Source: CBFGWV01 sp965652545 (lineage in GTDB: Bacteria; Pseudomonadota; Gammaproteobacteria; Competibacterales; Competibacteraceae). From it: DNA of 8,887 nucleotides. A program made the position numbers and the translations under genes. The stretch's first letter is position 1. Each line of letters starts with the position of its first letter. The DNA is taken from the NCBI GenBank assembly GCA_965652545.1, contig CBFGWV010000206.1:1-8887 (forward strand), read 5' to 3'. Shown in pieces: positions 1 through 5,387 of the stretch. The notes under the pieces are model-generated. The model ran no database searches. It was not told the origin of the DNA and saw only the letters and a program-made list of their open reading frames with translations.

Positions 1-1288
1 TGAACATGCGGTAGGGCTCGCTCGTGCCCTGGGTGATCAAGTCGTCGATCAGCACACCGAGGTAGGCCTCGTCGCGCTGCGGGTACCAGGGGGCGAGGTC
101 CTGCGCCTGGCGGGCGGCATTGAGGCCGGCAAGCAGGCCTTGCGCGGCCGCCTCTTCGTAGCCGGTGGTGCCATTGATCTGCCCGGCGAAGAACAAGCCG
201 CCGATATGGCGGGTCTCCAGGCTGTAGCGCAGATCGCGCGGGTCGAAGAAGTCGTACTCGATGGCGTAGCCGGGGCGGGTGATATGGCAACGCTCCAGGC
301 CCGCGATGCTACGCACCAGCGCCAACTGCACATCGAACGGCAGACTGGTCGAGATGCCGTTGGGGTACACCTCGTGGGTGTCCAGCCCTTCGGGTTCGAG
401 AAAGATCTGATGGCTGGCCTTGTCGGCAAAGCGGACGATCTTGTCCTCGACCGAGGGACAGTAACGCGGGCCGGTGCCCTCGATGACGCCCGAGTACATG
501 GGCGAGCGATCAAGTCCGGCGCGGATGATCTCGTGCGTTTGCGCATTGGTGTGGGTGATCCAGCACGAGATTTGCCGCGGATGCTCGGCGACCGACCCGA
601 GAAAGCTGAATACCGGCGTGGGCGTGTCGCCGGGTTGTTCGGCAAGACGGGTGAGATCGATGCTGCGGGCATCCAGGCGGGGCGGGGTGCCGGTCTTGAG
701 GCGGCCGGTGTTCACCGGCAGCTCGCGCAGCCGCTGGGCGAGCCGGTCCGCCGGCGGGTCGCCGGCGCGGCCACCGGCATAGTGGCTCAGCCCGACGTGG
801 ATCTTGCCGGCCAGGAACGTGCCGGCGGTCAGCACCACCGTGGCAGTCCGAAAGACGATGCCGGCCTGGGTGTGTACCCCGGTGACCCGCTCGCCGGTGA
901 GCTCCAGGTCGGTCACCGCCTGCTGGAACACCACCAACCCGGGCTGGTTCTCGACAATGCTGCGCACGGCCGCTTTGTACAAGCTGCGGTCGGCCTGGGC
1001 GCGGGTGGCTCGCACCGCCGGCCCCTTGCGTCCATTCAAGGTGCGGAACTGGATGCCGCCGCGATCGGCCGCGCGCGCCATGGCCCCGCCCAGGGCGTCG
1101 ATCTCGCGCACCAGGTGGCCTTTGCCGATCCCGCCGATCGCGGGGTTGCAGCTCATTTGGCCAATGGTTTCGATGTTGTGGGTCAGCAGCAGCGTGCGGG
1201 CACCGGCGCGTGCCGCAGCCAAGGCCGCTTCGGTGCCGGCGTGCCCCCCGCCAATGACGATGACATCGAACGACTCGGGGTACAGCAT
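1..1288 (-). CDS. mnmG: MnmG (GidA), tRNA uridine-5-carboxymethylaminomethyl modification enzyme; partial, C-terminus off window
   Basis: FAD-dependent cytosolic enzyme that, with the GTPase MnmE, installs the cmnm5 group on U34 of certain tRNAs. I translated the minus strand from the ATG at 1288. It begins MLYPESFDVIVIGGGHAGTE, which contains the dinucleotide-binding GxGxxG motif, and continues into THNIETIGQMSCNPAIGGIG. Cys47 falls at the same number as the catalytic Cys47 of E. coli MnmG. Further in are GRLKTGTPPR, GPRYCPSVEDK (equivalent of the second essential Cys, E. coli Cys277), YPNGIST and FAGQINGTTGYEEAAAQG. The frame is open to the window edge, ending in EPYRMF. About 429 codons are visible of the usual ~630, so the helical C-terminal domain that binds MnmE and tRNA is missing only because the window ends. 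A weak GTAGG lies 8 bases before the start. In many gammaproteobacteria rsmG and parAB follow mnmG; here they would lie off the left edge, which cannot be seen. Confidence 0.97.
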   Translation of the reverse strand, partial: MLYPESFDVIVIGGGHAGTEAALAAARAGARTLLLTHNIETIGQMSCNPAIGGIGKGHLVREIDALGGAMARAADRGGIQFRTLNGRKGPAVRATRAQADRSLYKAAVRSIVENQPGLVVFQQAVTDLELTGERVTGVHTQAGIVFRTATVVLTAGTFLAGKIHVGLSHYAGGRAGDPPADRLAQRLRELPVNTGRLKTGTPPRLDARSIDLTRLAEQPGDTPTPVFSFLGSVAEHPRQISCWITHTNAQTHEIIRAGLDRSPMYSGVIEGTGPRYCPSVEDKIVRFADKASHQIFLEPEGLDTHEVYPNGISTSLPFDVQLALVRSIAGLERCHITRPGYAIEYDFFDPRDLRYSLETRHIGGLFFAGQINGTTGYEEAAAQGLLAGLNAARQAQDLAPWYPQRDEAYLGVLIDDLITQGTSEPYRMF

Positions 1289-1363
1289 GGGAAAAACCTA
1301 CGAATTTTCAGGGGCGTAAGGATAACAGCACGACGGCAGCGACGCATCCGCTACACTCGCGGC
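1289..1363. promoter_or_regulatory. divergent mnmG / araC-type promoter region
   Basis: This 75-base gap must hold the start signals for both divergent genes. On the minus strand a -10-like TATCCT lies at 1324-1319, about 30 bases before the mnmG ATG, without a convincing -35. On the plus strand TACACT at 1352-1357 is a good -10 match that ends only 6 bases before the AraC-type ATG. The two candidates are about 30 bases apart, so polymerase binding at one could interfere with the other. These calls rest on motif matching by eye. Confidence 0.4.
1352..1357 (+). promoter_or_regulatory. putative -10 box for the AraC-type gene, possible leaderless start
   Basis: TACACT matches four of six bases of TATAAT, including the key TA at the start and the final T. 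It ends six bases before the ATG, so transcription would start at or within a base or two of the start codon. That fits the absence of a Shine-Dalgarno. No good -35 lies 16-18 bases upstream, so an activator may be needed. Confidence 0.35.
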
Positions 1364-2188
1364 ATGCGCATGCCCATCGACACCGGCCGGATTGCGCTGG
1401 CCCCCGCCAGTGGCAGTACCGTGTTCACCGGCCGCTACACGCGTCACCGGTTTGCCCCGCATTTCCACCGGGAGTTCACCATCGGGGTGATCGAAACGGG
1501 GGCGTGCGCGTTTCTGTGCGACGGCAGGCCACGCATCGCGCGGGCCGGACAGGCGTTCTTCATCAACCCGCATGTCGTCCATACCGGCACACCCGCCGGG
1601 GAGGAGCTGCGCTACCGCGTCGTGCACCCATCCGCGGCCTTGATGCACCAAGCCTTGCAGGGCCAGTCCGGCCGGTTGGCCTTTTGCCAGCCGGTCATTG
1701 CCGATACGCAAACGGCCCGCACCGTGTCGGCTCTATTGGATGCGGATGACGACACGGGCAAGGCCGCCGCCGCCATTCGCGCCCTGGCCAACGCGCACGG
1801 GCAGGCCATCGAACCCCTGGCACCGCTGCCTCCGGTGGTGGCGCAGGCCTGCGCCTGGCTGACGGCGCATTGGAGCGAGCCCTTCGACCTGGCGCGAACG
1901 GCCACGGCCTTGGGCATCAGCCGCTATCACTTCAGCCGTTTGTTTCACCGCATCACCGGGTTGACGCCATCGGCGTACCACCGTCTGGTTCGGCTGGACC
2001 GGGCACGCCAAGCGATGGCGGCCGGCCTGCCGCTGACCGAGGTGGCGCTGGCGACGGGGTTCGCCGACCAGAGTCACTTCACCCATGCGTTCAAGGCCAT
2101 CACCGGGGTGACGCCGGCGGTCTACGCCCGCGGCATTCGTCAGCCTCAGGCCCCAACCGCCGCCGATACCGGTGCGGGGAACGGCTGA
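1364..2188 (+). CDS. AraC-family transcriptional regulator with N-terminal cupin sensor
   Basis: A 274-residue DNA-binding regulator. Residues about 15-95 look like the AraC-type cupin ligand-binding domain, with histidines in PHFHREF (33, 35) and NPHVVHTG (70, 73) and the common FINPHVVH strand. Residues about 155-257 form the double helix-turn-helix domain. The first HTH is FDLARTATALGISRYHFSRL, followed by FHRITGLTPSAYHRLVRLDRA. The second HTH runs through LTEVALATGFADQSHFTHAF, and the domain ends TGVTPAVYARG. The length is normal for the family. The reading frame stays open far upstream, but that stretch is antisense to mnmG. The ATG at 1364 is chosen because it sits just outside mnmG and gives a family-like N-terminus; the ATG at 1370 is an alternative. 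No Shine-Dalgarno is visible. Its last 43 bases overlap the end of the DUF3291 gene. The ligand and targets are unknown; such regulators often control a nearby efflux or catabolic gene, and none is in view. Confidence 0.9.
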   Translation: MRMPIDTGRIALAPASGSTVFTGRYTRHRFAPHFHREFTIGVIETGACAFLCDGRPRIARAGQAFFINPHVVHTGTPAGEELRYRVVHPSAALMHQALQGQSGRLAFCQPVIADTQTARTVSALLDADDDTGKAAAAIRALANAHGQAIEPLAPLPPVVAQACAWLTAHWSEPFDLARTATALGISRYHFSRLFHRITGLTPSAYHRLVRLDRARQAMAAGLPLTEVALATGFADQSHFTHAFKAITGVTPAVYARGIRQPQAPTAADTGAGNG

Positions 2189-2610
2189 GCCATCGTAAAG
2201 GCATCGGGCCGCGGCCCGTGGGCACGCAGTGCGAGCAAGCGGGCGTGGGCCTCCGCGAGCGTGGGCCGCTGTCCGCAAGGCACCCACCACAAGACGACAT
2301 AGGCCTCGCCCATGCGCTCGAACCACTCGCGCCGCCGGCCCAGGAACGGCGTATGGGCCGAATGGAAGACATAGTTGCGCAAGGCATCCACGTCACGCCA
2401 GACGGACAGGTTCACCAGGATATCGTTGCCGAACGGCCGTAGCGCGGTGGCATCGCCCTCGTCGGTCTGTAGGCGCCAGACGAAACCCTCGGAGGTATCG
2501 GCCAGGGCATTGATGCGATCCAGATTGGCCACGAAGTCGGCCATCACCGGTGAGTCCAACGGGGCCTTCAATCGTGCAATGTTCAGTTCGGCCAGTTCCC
2601 AGTCCGCCAT
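2146..2610 (-). CDS. DUF3291 domain-containing protein
   Basis: A 154-residue soluble protein covering the whole DUF3291 family, whose function is unknown. Visible family features are the opening LAELNIARLKAPLDSPVMADF, then RINALADTSEGFVWRL (residues about 32-47), NLSVWRDVDALRNYVFHSAH (about 67-86), RRREWFERMGEAYVVLWWVP (about 92-111) and the closing AHARLLALRAHGPRPDAFT. The alternating strand/helix pattern and the aromatic-rich VVLWWVP strand resemble dimeric alpha-beta barrel proteins, which is my inference. There is no signal peptide or membrane segment. A GGGAG Shine-Dalgarno seven bases before the ATG supports the start. The final ~13 residues (Ala/Pro-rich) lie past the conserved domain and overlap the AraC-type gene by 43 bases on the opposite strand. 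It may be its own transcription unit, since the REP element separates it from the upstream lysR-type gene. Confidence 0.88.
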   Translation of the reverse strand: MADWELAELNIARLKAPLDSPVMADFVANLDRINALADTSEGFVWRLQTDEGDATALRPFGNDILVNLSVWRDVDALRNYVFHSAHTPFLGRRREWFERMGEAYVVLWWVPCGQRPTLAEAHARLLALRAHGPRPDAFTMAQPFPAPVSAAVGA

Positions 2611-2617
2611 CGATGTT

Positions 2618-2622
2618 CTCCC
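2618..2622 (-). promoter_or_regulatory. Shine-Dalgarno of the DUF3291 gene
   Basis: On the minus strand GGGAG is followed by seven bases and the ATG at 2610. This is good spacing and fixes the start. Confidence 0.6.
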
Positions 2623-2736
2623 GCAAGGTCACATAAGTCAGCACACAGTAAGTGGGGGTTCGATAGCGCGTCTTGTAAGGGATTGCTCAGAAGCCATCGG
2701 GTGCAACGAGCTCAGGCATCTGCAGGGGTAGATCCA

Positions 2737-2851
2737 GGCACCCGTAGGAGCCCTGCCCTCAGGGCGATTGTCGCAGGCGGCACCGACCCCCTGCCGGTTT
2801 GGCGCCAACCCCGGGCCGAATCGCGCACAGGGGTGCGCTCCTACAGGTGCC
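2737..2851. repeat. REP doublet (REPIN-like): two inverted GTAG-headed hairpin units
   Basis: Two units face each other. The left unit (plus strand, 2744-2769) is GTAGGA, a perfect 6-bp stem GCCCTG/CAGGGC with loop CCCT, then GATT. The right unit (minus strand, 2844-2819) is GTAGGA, a perfect 6-bp stem GCGCAC/GTGCGC with the same loop CCCT, then GATT. The heads, loops and tails are identical while the stems differ by paired changes. The outer arms 2737-2751 and 2837-2851 are complementary at 14 of 15 positions, so the whole block can also fold into one long cruciform. Between the units sits the palindrome TTGGCGCCAA (2799-2808). GTAG followed by a hairpin is the hallmark of REP sequences mobilised by RAYT (TnpA-REP) proteins. 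The element begins about 30 bases past the lysR-type stop codon and could limit readthrough or protect that mRNA's 3' end. There is no T-tract, so it is not a standard terminator. Confidence 0.85.
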
Positions 2852-2880
2852 CAGGTTCCGGGGAATGCGCACGGGGAACG

Positions 2881-3804
2881 CTAGTCCCAATCCCGGTAAC
2901 GATCGAAAGCGTCGATGAGGAAGTCGATGAACACCCGCGTCTTGGCCGGAAGGTGGCTGCCAGAGGGGTAGACGACGTAGATCGGCAGGTGCGCGTCCAG
3001 GTAGTCGGCCAGTATCGGTACCAGCCTGCCGCGGGTCAGATGCCCGCCGATGATGAAGCTGGGCATGCGCACCACACCGAGCCCCGCCACGGCGGCCTGG
3101 CACAGGGCCAGGCCATTGTCTCCGCGCAGGCTGCTTTTGACGCGCACCGCCAGCGGCCGCCCCTGGTCGCTGAACACCCACACATCGCTGCGCTCGCGCG
3201 CATGGCGATAGGTCAGGCAATTGTGCCGGATGAGTTCGTCCGGGTGCCCTGGAATACCGTAACGGTCCAGGTACGCCGGCGCCGCGGCGCAGTGGATGCG
3301 CGTGCTGCCCAACCGTCGGGCGATCAGGGACGAGTCGTCCAACTGGCCGATGCGGATCGCCACGTCGTAGCCCTCCTCCACCAAGTCGATGAACCGCTCA
3401 TCCAGACTCAGGTTCACCTGGACGTCGGGATACCGCGTCAGGAACTCCGCCAACAACGCCGCCACCGGGTGCTGACCCAGCGGAACCGGCACGGTAAGGC
3501 GCAACTCGCCGCGGGGGGTGTTCCCTAAGCCGGCGATCTCGCTGTCGGCGTCCTCCAGCACCTCGCGCAGGCGGCGGCAATGCCGGTACAGGCGCTCGCC
3601 CGGCTCGGTGAGGCTGATACGGCGGGTCGTGCGATTGAGCAGGCGCACGCCAAGGTGCCGCTCGAGGTTCTTGAGCCGCTTGCTCAACAGCGAGCGCGAC
3701 AGGTCGCGGGCCTGCGCAACCGCGGTCAGGCTGCCCGCTTCGACGATCTCGGCGAACAACAGCAGCTCGCCGCTGGCACCGTACACACCCTCTTTGTTGA
3801 ACAT
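2881..3804 (-). CDS. LysR-family transcriptional regulator (CrgA/AaeR-like subgroup)
   Basis: A 307-residue regulator of normal family length. Residues about 13-72 are the winged helix-turn-helix, LLLFAEIVEAGSLTAVAQAR through SRSLLSKRLKNLERHLGVRL, then LLNRTTRRISLTEPGERLY, which is typical of the family. Residues about 94-298 form the periplasmic-binding-protein-like effector domain (RGELRLTVPVPLGQHPVAAL, VNLSLDERFIDLVEEGYDVA, IRIGQLDDSSLIARRLG, AAVAGLGVVRMPSFI, PAKTRVFIDFLIDAF). The SLTEPG and LVEEGYDVAIRIG motifs place it with the CrgA/AaeR/DhcR-like group. The ATG at 3804 gives a sensible N-terminus, though no clear Shine-Dalgarno is present. It is divergent from the cytochrome b561-yceI operon with 94 bases between, the usual layout for a LysR regulator and its target, so those genes are likely targets (inference). 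The effector is unknown. Confidence 0.93.
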   Translation of the reverse strand: MFNKEGVYGASGELLLFAEIVEAGSLTAVAQARDLSRSLLSKRLKNLERHLGVRLLNRTTRRISLTEPGERLYRHCRRLREVLEDADSEIAGLGNTPRGELRLTVPVPLGQHPVAALLAEFLTRYPDVQVNLSLDERFIDLVEEGYDVAIRIGQLDDSSLIARRLGSTRIHCAAAPAYLDRYGIPGHPDELIRHNCLTYRHARERSDVWVFSDQGRPLAVRVKSSLRGDNGLALCQAAVAGLGVVRMPSFIIGGHLTRGRLVPILADYLDAHLPIYVVYPSGSHLPAKTRVFIDFLIDAFDRYRDWD

Positions 3805-3898
3805 GGGGCACCAAAGTAATTCCCGTTGCGACGATTATTGCAACTTTGACCCTTGCTAGCGTGTCTGCCGTACTTCACGAGACAAGAGCGACGAACCC
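3805..3898. promoter_or_regulatory. divergent lysR / cytochrome b561 promoter region with a 5+10+5 dyad
   Basis: GTTGC at 3825-3829 and GCAAC at 3840-3844 form an inverted repeat with a 10-base centre, a plausible regulator half-site pair. Its centre contains AATAAT on the minus strand (3839-3834), one base from the -10 consensus and about 30 bases before the lysR-type ATG. Binding there would block that promoter, as expected of LysR autorepression. On the plus strand TTGACC (3846-3851) is a good -35 candidate for the b561 gene, but the matching -10 is weak (TACTTC, 3871-3876, spacer 19), suggesting activator dependence. The dyad is not a strict T-N11-A LysR box, so the assignment is tentative. 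Confidence 0.4.
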
Positions 3899-4444
3899 AT
3901 GTGGCGCAATACGGAGCACGGCTACGGGGCGGGGGCACGGCTGTTTCATTGGCTGCTCGCGTTGGCGCTTGCCGGTATGTTCGGTCTGGGCTGGTACATG
4001 GTGGGGCTGGGGTATTACCACCCCTGGCGTAAATCGAGCGTGGACCTGCATCGGTCGATCGGGATCATCGTCTCGGTCGTGATCGCCGCCCGCATCGCCT
4101 GGGCGCTGTTCGACCGCCATCCGGCCCCGGTGCCCGGCCCGCGCTGGGAGCGCTGGGCGGCGAAGACGACCCATATCGTGCTGTACCTGCTGATGATCGC
4201 GCTGCCGATCAGCGGCTACCTGATCTCTACCGCCGACGGACGCGCCTTCTCGGTCTTCGGGCTGTTCGAGGTTCCGGCAATGTTCGGTCCGGTCGAGGGC
4301 ATGGAGACCGTTGCCGGGCAAGTGCACTACCTGCTGGCCTTCGGTGGTGCCTGGCTGGTGCTGCTTCACATCGCCGCGGCGCTCAAACACCAGTTCATCA
4401 ATCGCGACGGCACCCTCATGCGCATGGTGCGCGGTCGTCCCTGA
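3899..4444 (+). CDS. cytochrome b561, four-helix di-heme membrane cytochrome (CybB/YceJ family)
   Basis: A 181-residue inner-membrane protein that binds b-type heme. Family members move electrons between the quinone pool and other acceptors; E. coli CybB is a superoxide:ubiquinone oxidoreductase. Four membrane spans are visible at about residues 14-35, 50-70, 88-110 and 142-163. Histidines lie where the family has conserved ones: His17 (RLFHWLL), His51 (DLHRSIG), His92 (TTHIVLYLLMIALP), His143 (VHYLLAF) and His157 (LLHIAAALKH). The last lines ALKHQFINRDGTLMRM match the family C-terminus (DNTLLRMM in E. coli CybB). A weak AAGAG lies about ten bases before the ATG. The next gene, yceI-like, begins 33 bases after the stop, the same order as E. 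coli yceJ-yceI, so the two are probably co-transcribed. I cannot tell CybB from YceJ, hence no symbol. Confidence 0.93.
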   Translation: MWRNTEHGYGAGARLFHWLLALALAGMFGLGWYMVGLGYYHPWRKSSVDLHRSIGIIVSVVIAARIAWALFDRHPAPVPGPRWERWAAKTTHIVLYLLMIALPISGYLISTADGRAFSVFGLFEVPAMFGPVEGMETVAGQVHYLLAFGGAWLVLLHIAAALKHQFINRDGTLMRMVRGRP

Positions 4445-4465
4445 GCAACCCCTCAAACCGACATT

Positions 4466-4469
4466 GGAG
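4466..4469 (+). promoter_or_regulatory. Shine-Dalgarno of the yceI-family gene
   Basis: GGAG sits eight bases before the first ATG of an ATGATG pair at 4478. The spacing supports the first ATG; the second (4481) would also work. Confidence 0.55.
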
Positions 4470-4477
4470 TCACTCGT

Positions 4478-5044
4478 ATGATGATTCGCACATCCCTCCT
4501 AGCCGCATCCGTACTCTTGGCCTCGGCACCGGCCCTGGCGGCCGACTATGCCATCGACCCGGCCCATTCGTTCGTCACCTTTGAGGTGTCGCACATTGGG
4601 TTCTCGACCCTGCATGGCCAGTTCAACGAGGTGGCCGGGACGTTCAGCTATGACGCCGACAACCCCGATGCCAACAGCGCCATGATGACGGTGCCCACCG
4701 AGAGCCTGGACACCAATTTTGCCGAGCGCGACAAGCACCTCAAAAGCGGCGACTTCTTCGACGTCGGCGCGCACCCGGAGGCCACGTTCGAGTCCACCGG
4801 TTACACCGACAACGGTGACGGCACCGGCGTCCTCACCGGCAACCTCACGCTTCTGGGCACCAGCGCCCCCATCGAGGTGGCCGTGACCAAGATCGGCGAG
4901 GGCGAAGACCCCTGGGGTGGTTACCGGGTCGGCTTCGAAGGTACGACGACGATCGACCGGACCGACTTCGGGATGGATTATGACCTGGGTCCGACGGCCA
5001 ACGAGGTGACGCTGAACCTGTTCATCGAGGGCATTCGCCAGTAG
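4478..5044 (+). CDS. yceI: YceI-family periplasmic polyisoprenoid/quinone-binding protein
   Basis: A 188-residue exported protein with a lipocalin-like beta-barrel fold. Residues 1-21 are a clear signal peptide: Arg4, a hydrophobic core, then SAPALA followed by ADYAID. Cleavage after Ala21 matches E. coli YceI (AVA before ADYKID). The mature part shows the family motifs HSFVTFEVSHIGFSTLHGQF (residues 30-49), SLDTNFAERDKHLKSGDFFD (76-95, the most conserved segment), PEATFEST (100-107), GNLTLLGTSAPIEV (121-134), DPWGGYRVGFEG (144-155) and FGMDYDLGP (164-172). YceI homologues bind polyprenyl chains, and some crystal structures hold ubiquinone. Its co-operonic cytochrome b561 suggests handling of a quinone-like or isoprenoid molecule at the outer face of the inner membrane (inference). 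The last 23 bases overlap the Rieske gene on the other strand, leaving no room for an intergenic terminator. Confidence 0.95.
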   Translation: MMIRTSLLAASVLLASAPALAADYAIDPAHSFVTFEVSHIGFSTLHGQFNEVAGTFSYDADNPDANSAMMTVPTESLDTNFAERDKHLKSGDFFDVGAHPEATFESTGYTDNGDGTGVLTGNLTLLGTSAPIEVAVTKIGEGEDPWGGYRVGFEGTTTIDRTDFGMDYDLGPTANEVTLNLFIEGIRQ

Positions 5045-5387
5045 GCGATAACCCCTCCTCGTCCAGCCAGACCCAGCCGTCCTCGACCCGGGCGGCCAGG
5101 GTCTCCAGGCTGCGCCCTTTGCAAGGCCCGCTGAGACAGTAGCCGTCGTTATGACGGAACAGCGCGCCGTGCACGCCGCAGACTATGTAACTGCCGGTCA
5201 GATCCAGAAAGCGGTGCGGCTGCCACTCCATCGGCGCCCCGGTGTGCGGGCAGCGGTTGATATACGCCCAGACCCGCTCGCCCTCCCGTACCACGAAGAA
5301 CCGGGCCGGCAGGCCGTGAACGCCGGTGTCGAAGCCGCGGCTGTCACCATCGGGGATATCGGTCACACGGCACAGCCGCCGGCTCAC
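5022..5387 (-). CDS. small soluble Rieske [2Fe-2S] protein, last gene of the pepP-ubiH-ubiI operon
   Basis: A 121-residue protein made almost entirely of one Rieske domain. The cluster ligands are Cys46 and His48 (NRCPHTGAP) and Cys70 and His73 (IVCGVHGALF). The pattern is C-x-H-x21-C-x2-H, longer than the x15-17 typical of Rieske ferredoxins. A further cysteine pair, Cys84 and Cys89, lies in GYCLSGPCKGRSLETL. There is no signal peptide, membrane helix or oxygenase catalytic domain, so it is probably a cytosolic electron carrier. It starts at GTG, which overlaps the ubiI stop as GTGA, so it is probably translated by reinitiation; no strong Shine-Dalgarno is seen. The link to UbiH/UbiI suggests a role in ubiquinone hydroxylation or redox sensing, which is my inference. 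Its 3' end overlaps yceI by 23 bases. Confidence 0.9.
   Translation of the reverse strand: MSRRLCRVTDIPDGDSRGFDTGVHGLPARFFVVREGERVWAYINRCPHTGAPMEWQPHRFLDLTGSYIVCGVHGALFRHNDGYCLSGPCKGRSLETLAARVEDGWVWLDEEGLSPTGECPR

Noticed and set aside
140..1363. A plus-strand reading frame open for about 400 codons in frame with, and upstream of, the AraC-type gene, as if one 682-residue protein.
   Set aside because: It is antisense to mnmG, whose translation matches the family along its whole visible length. The upstream peptide resembles no domain. Long antisense frames are common in GC-rich DNA.
2744..2844. Reading the inverted GTAGGAGC repeats as a CRISPR array or insertion-sequence ends.
   Set aside because: There are only two copies, in opposite orientation, with no transposase gene or target duplication between them. 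The unit structure fits a REP element.
2855..2879. GTTCC/GGAAC inverted repeat right after the lysR-type stop as a terminator.
   Set aside because: The stem is only five bases with a 15-base loop and no T-tract; too weak to call.
2683..3528. A 281-codon plus-strand open frame through the REP element and opposite the lysR-type gene.
   Set aside because: It has low-complexity, Arg/Gln-rich composition, crosses a non-coding repeat and is antisense to a clear LysR protein.
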